Source: Clostridium sp.
Lineage (GTDB): Bacteria; Bacillota; Clostridia; Lachnospirales; Lachnospiraceae
DNA: 13,733 nt
Assembly: GCA_004554205.1 (NCBI GenBank)
Contig: SFNH01000042.1
Span: forward strand, 1-13,733
Direction of reading: 5' to 3'
Shown: positions 13,641-13,733 of the stretch, piece by piece
Layout: each line of letters starts with the position of its first letter
How positions within the stretch are numbered: the first letter of the stretch is position 1
Position numbers and translations under genes: made by a program
The notes under the pieces: generated by a model
Seen by the model: the letters and a program-made list of their open reading frames with translations, nothing else
Told to the model about the DNA's origin: nothing
Database searches by the model: none

Positions 13641-13733
13641 ACTATGAAAGTCCCGGACAGTGGCTGTGTGGAGCGGCATGCTTGCATGGCGAAACACACA
13701 GACATTGGACGGGCAAGCCGGTATGAGCAAAAA
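13637..13733 (+). repeat. Dispersed structured repeat C, second copy, cut by the window end
   Basis: These 97 bases are the reverse complement of 7061-6965 with 4 mismatches, all inside one 6-base patch, and no gaps. The copy starts in the T-run of the preceding terminator and runs off the window. It faces the copy at 6850-7061 in inverted orientation about 6.6 kb away. It carries the same TGTGT/ACACA-bounded hairpin. The edge hairpin arm TCCCGGAC, present beside the first copy, is missing here and replaced by the terminator. Confidence 0.85.

Overview
The window looks like chromosomal DNA from a spore-forming, gut-type member of the Clostridia, most likely the family Lachnospiraceae. This is an inference from gene content and style: strong AGGAGG-type ribosome binding sites, several TTG/GTG starts, a type I-alpha glutamine synthetase next to an ANTAR-domain regulator, a CwlC-like amidase with a SPOR domain and a large SpoIID/LytB protein. 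No rRNA, tRNA, phage, IS transposase or CRISPR was seen.

Layout. 1-447: no gene; two back-to-back hairpins, copy A of a dispersed repeat, and an extended -10 promoter. 448-804: a small membrane protein with a polyacidic tail, closed by a terminator. 846-2228: the rRNA methyltransferase RlmD. 2248-2766 (minus): a nitroreductase, convergent with rlmD. 2854-5487: a metal-resistance operon made of an ArsR/SmtB-type sensor, a free HMA metal-binding protein and a P1B-type ATPase, behind a promoter that overlaps a CzrA/SmtB-like operator. 5507-6844: glnA, only 19 bp behind the ATPase gene. 6850-7061: repeat C, a structured intergenic element. 7090-8448: an ANTAR regulator followed tightly by dapF. 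8464-9293: a terminator-like hairpin that masks the ribosome binding site of a CwlC-like cell-wall amidase. 9298-9586: copy B of the first repeat, carrying internal tandem expansions. 9629-9895: 6S RNA with a near-consensus promoter and its own terminator. 9913-13505: an AI-2E-family permease and a 752-residue SpoIID/LytB protein as a two-gene operon. 13597-13733: a terminator abutting a second, inverted copy of repeat C that runs off the window.

How the parts fit. The metal genes form a sense-and-export unit: the repressor senses Zn/Cd/Pb-type ions, the HMA protein may hand over metal, and the ATPase pumps it out. glnA and the ANTAR protein are probably nitrogen-linked, as in other clostridia where an ANTAR antiterminator sits next to glnA. 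dapF (meso-diaminopimelate), the amidase and the SpoIID protein all concern peptidoglycan. The 6S RNA is a global RNA polymerase regulator.

No clearly new multi-gene system is present. The most unexplained material is non-coding: two dispersed repeat families, A/B with variable-number tandem units and C as an inverted pair with strong secondary structure, plus the hairpin that couples termination to ribosome binding site masking before the amidase gene.
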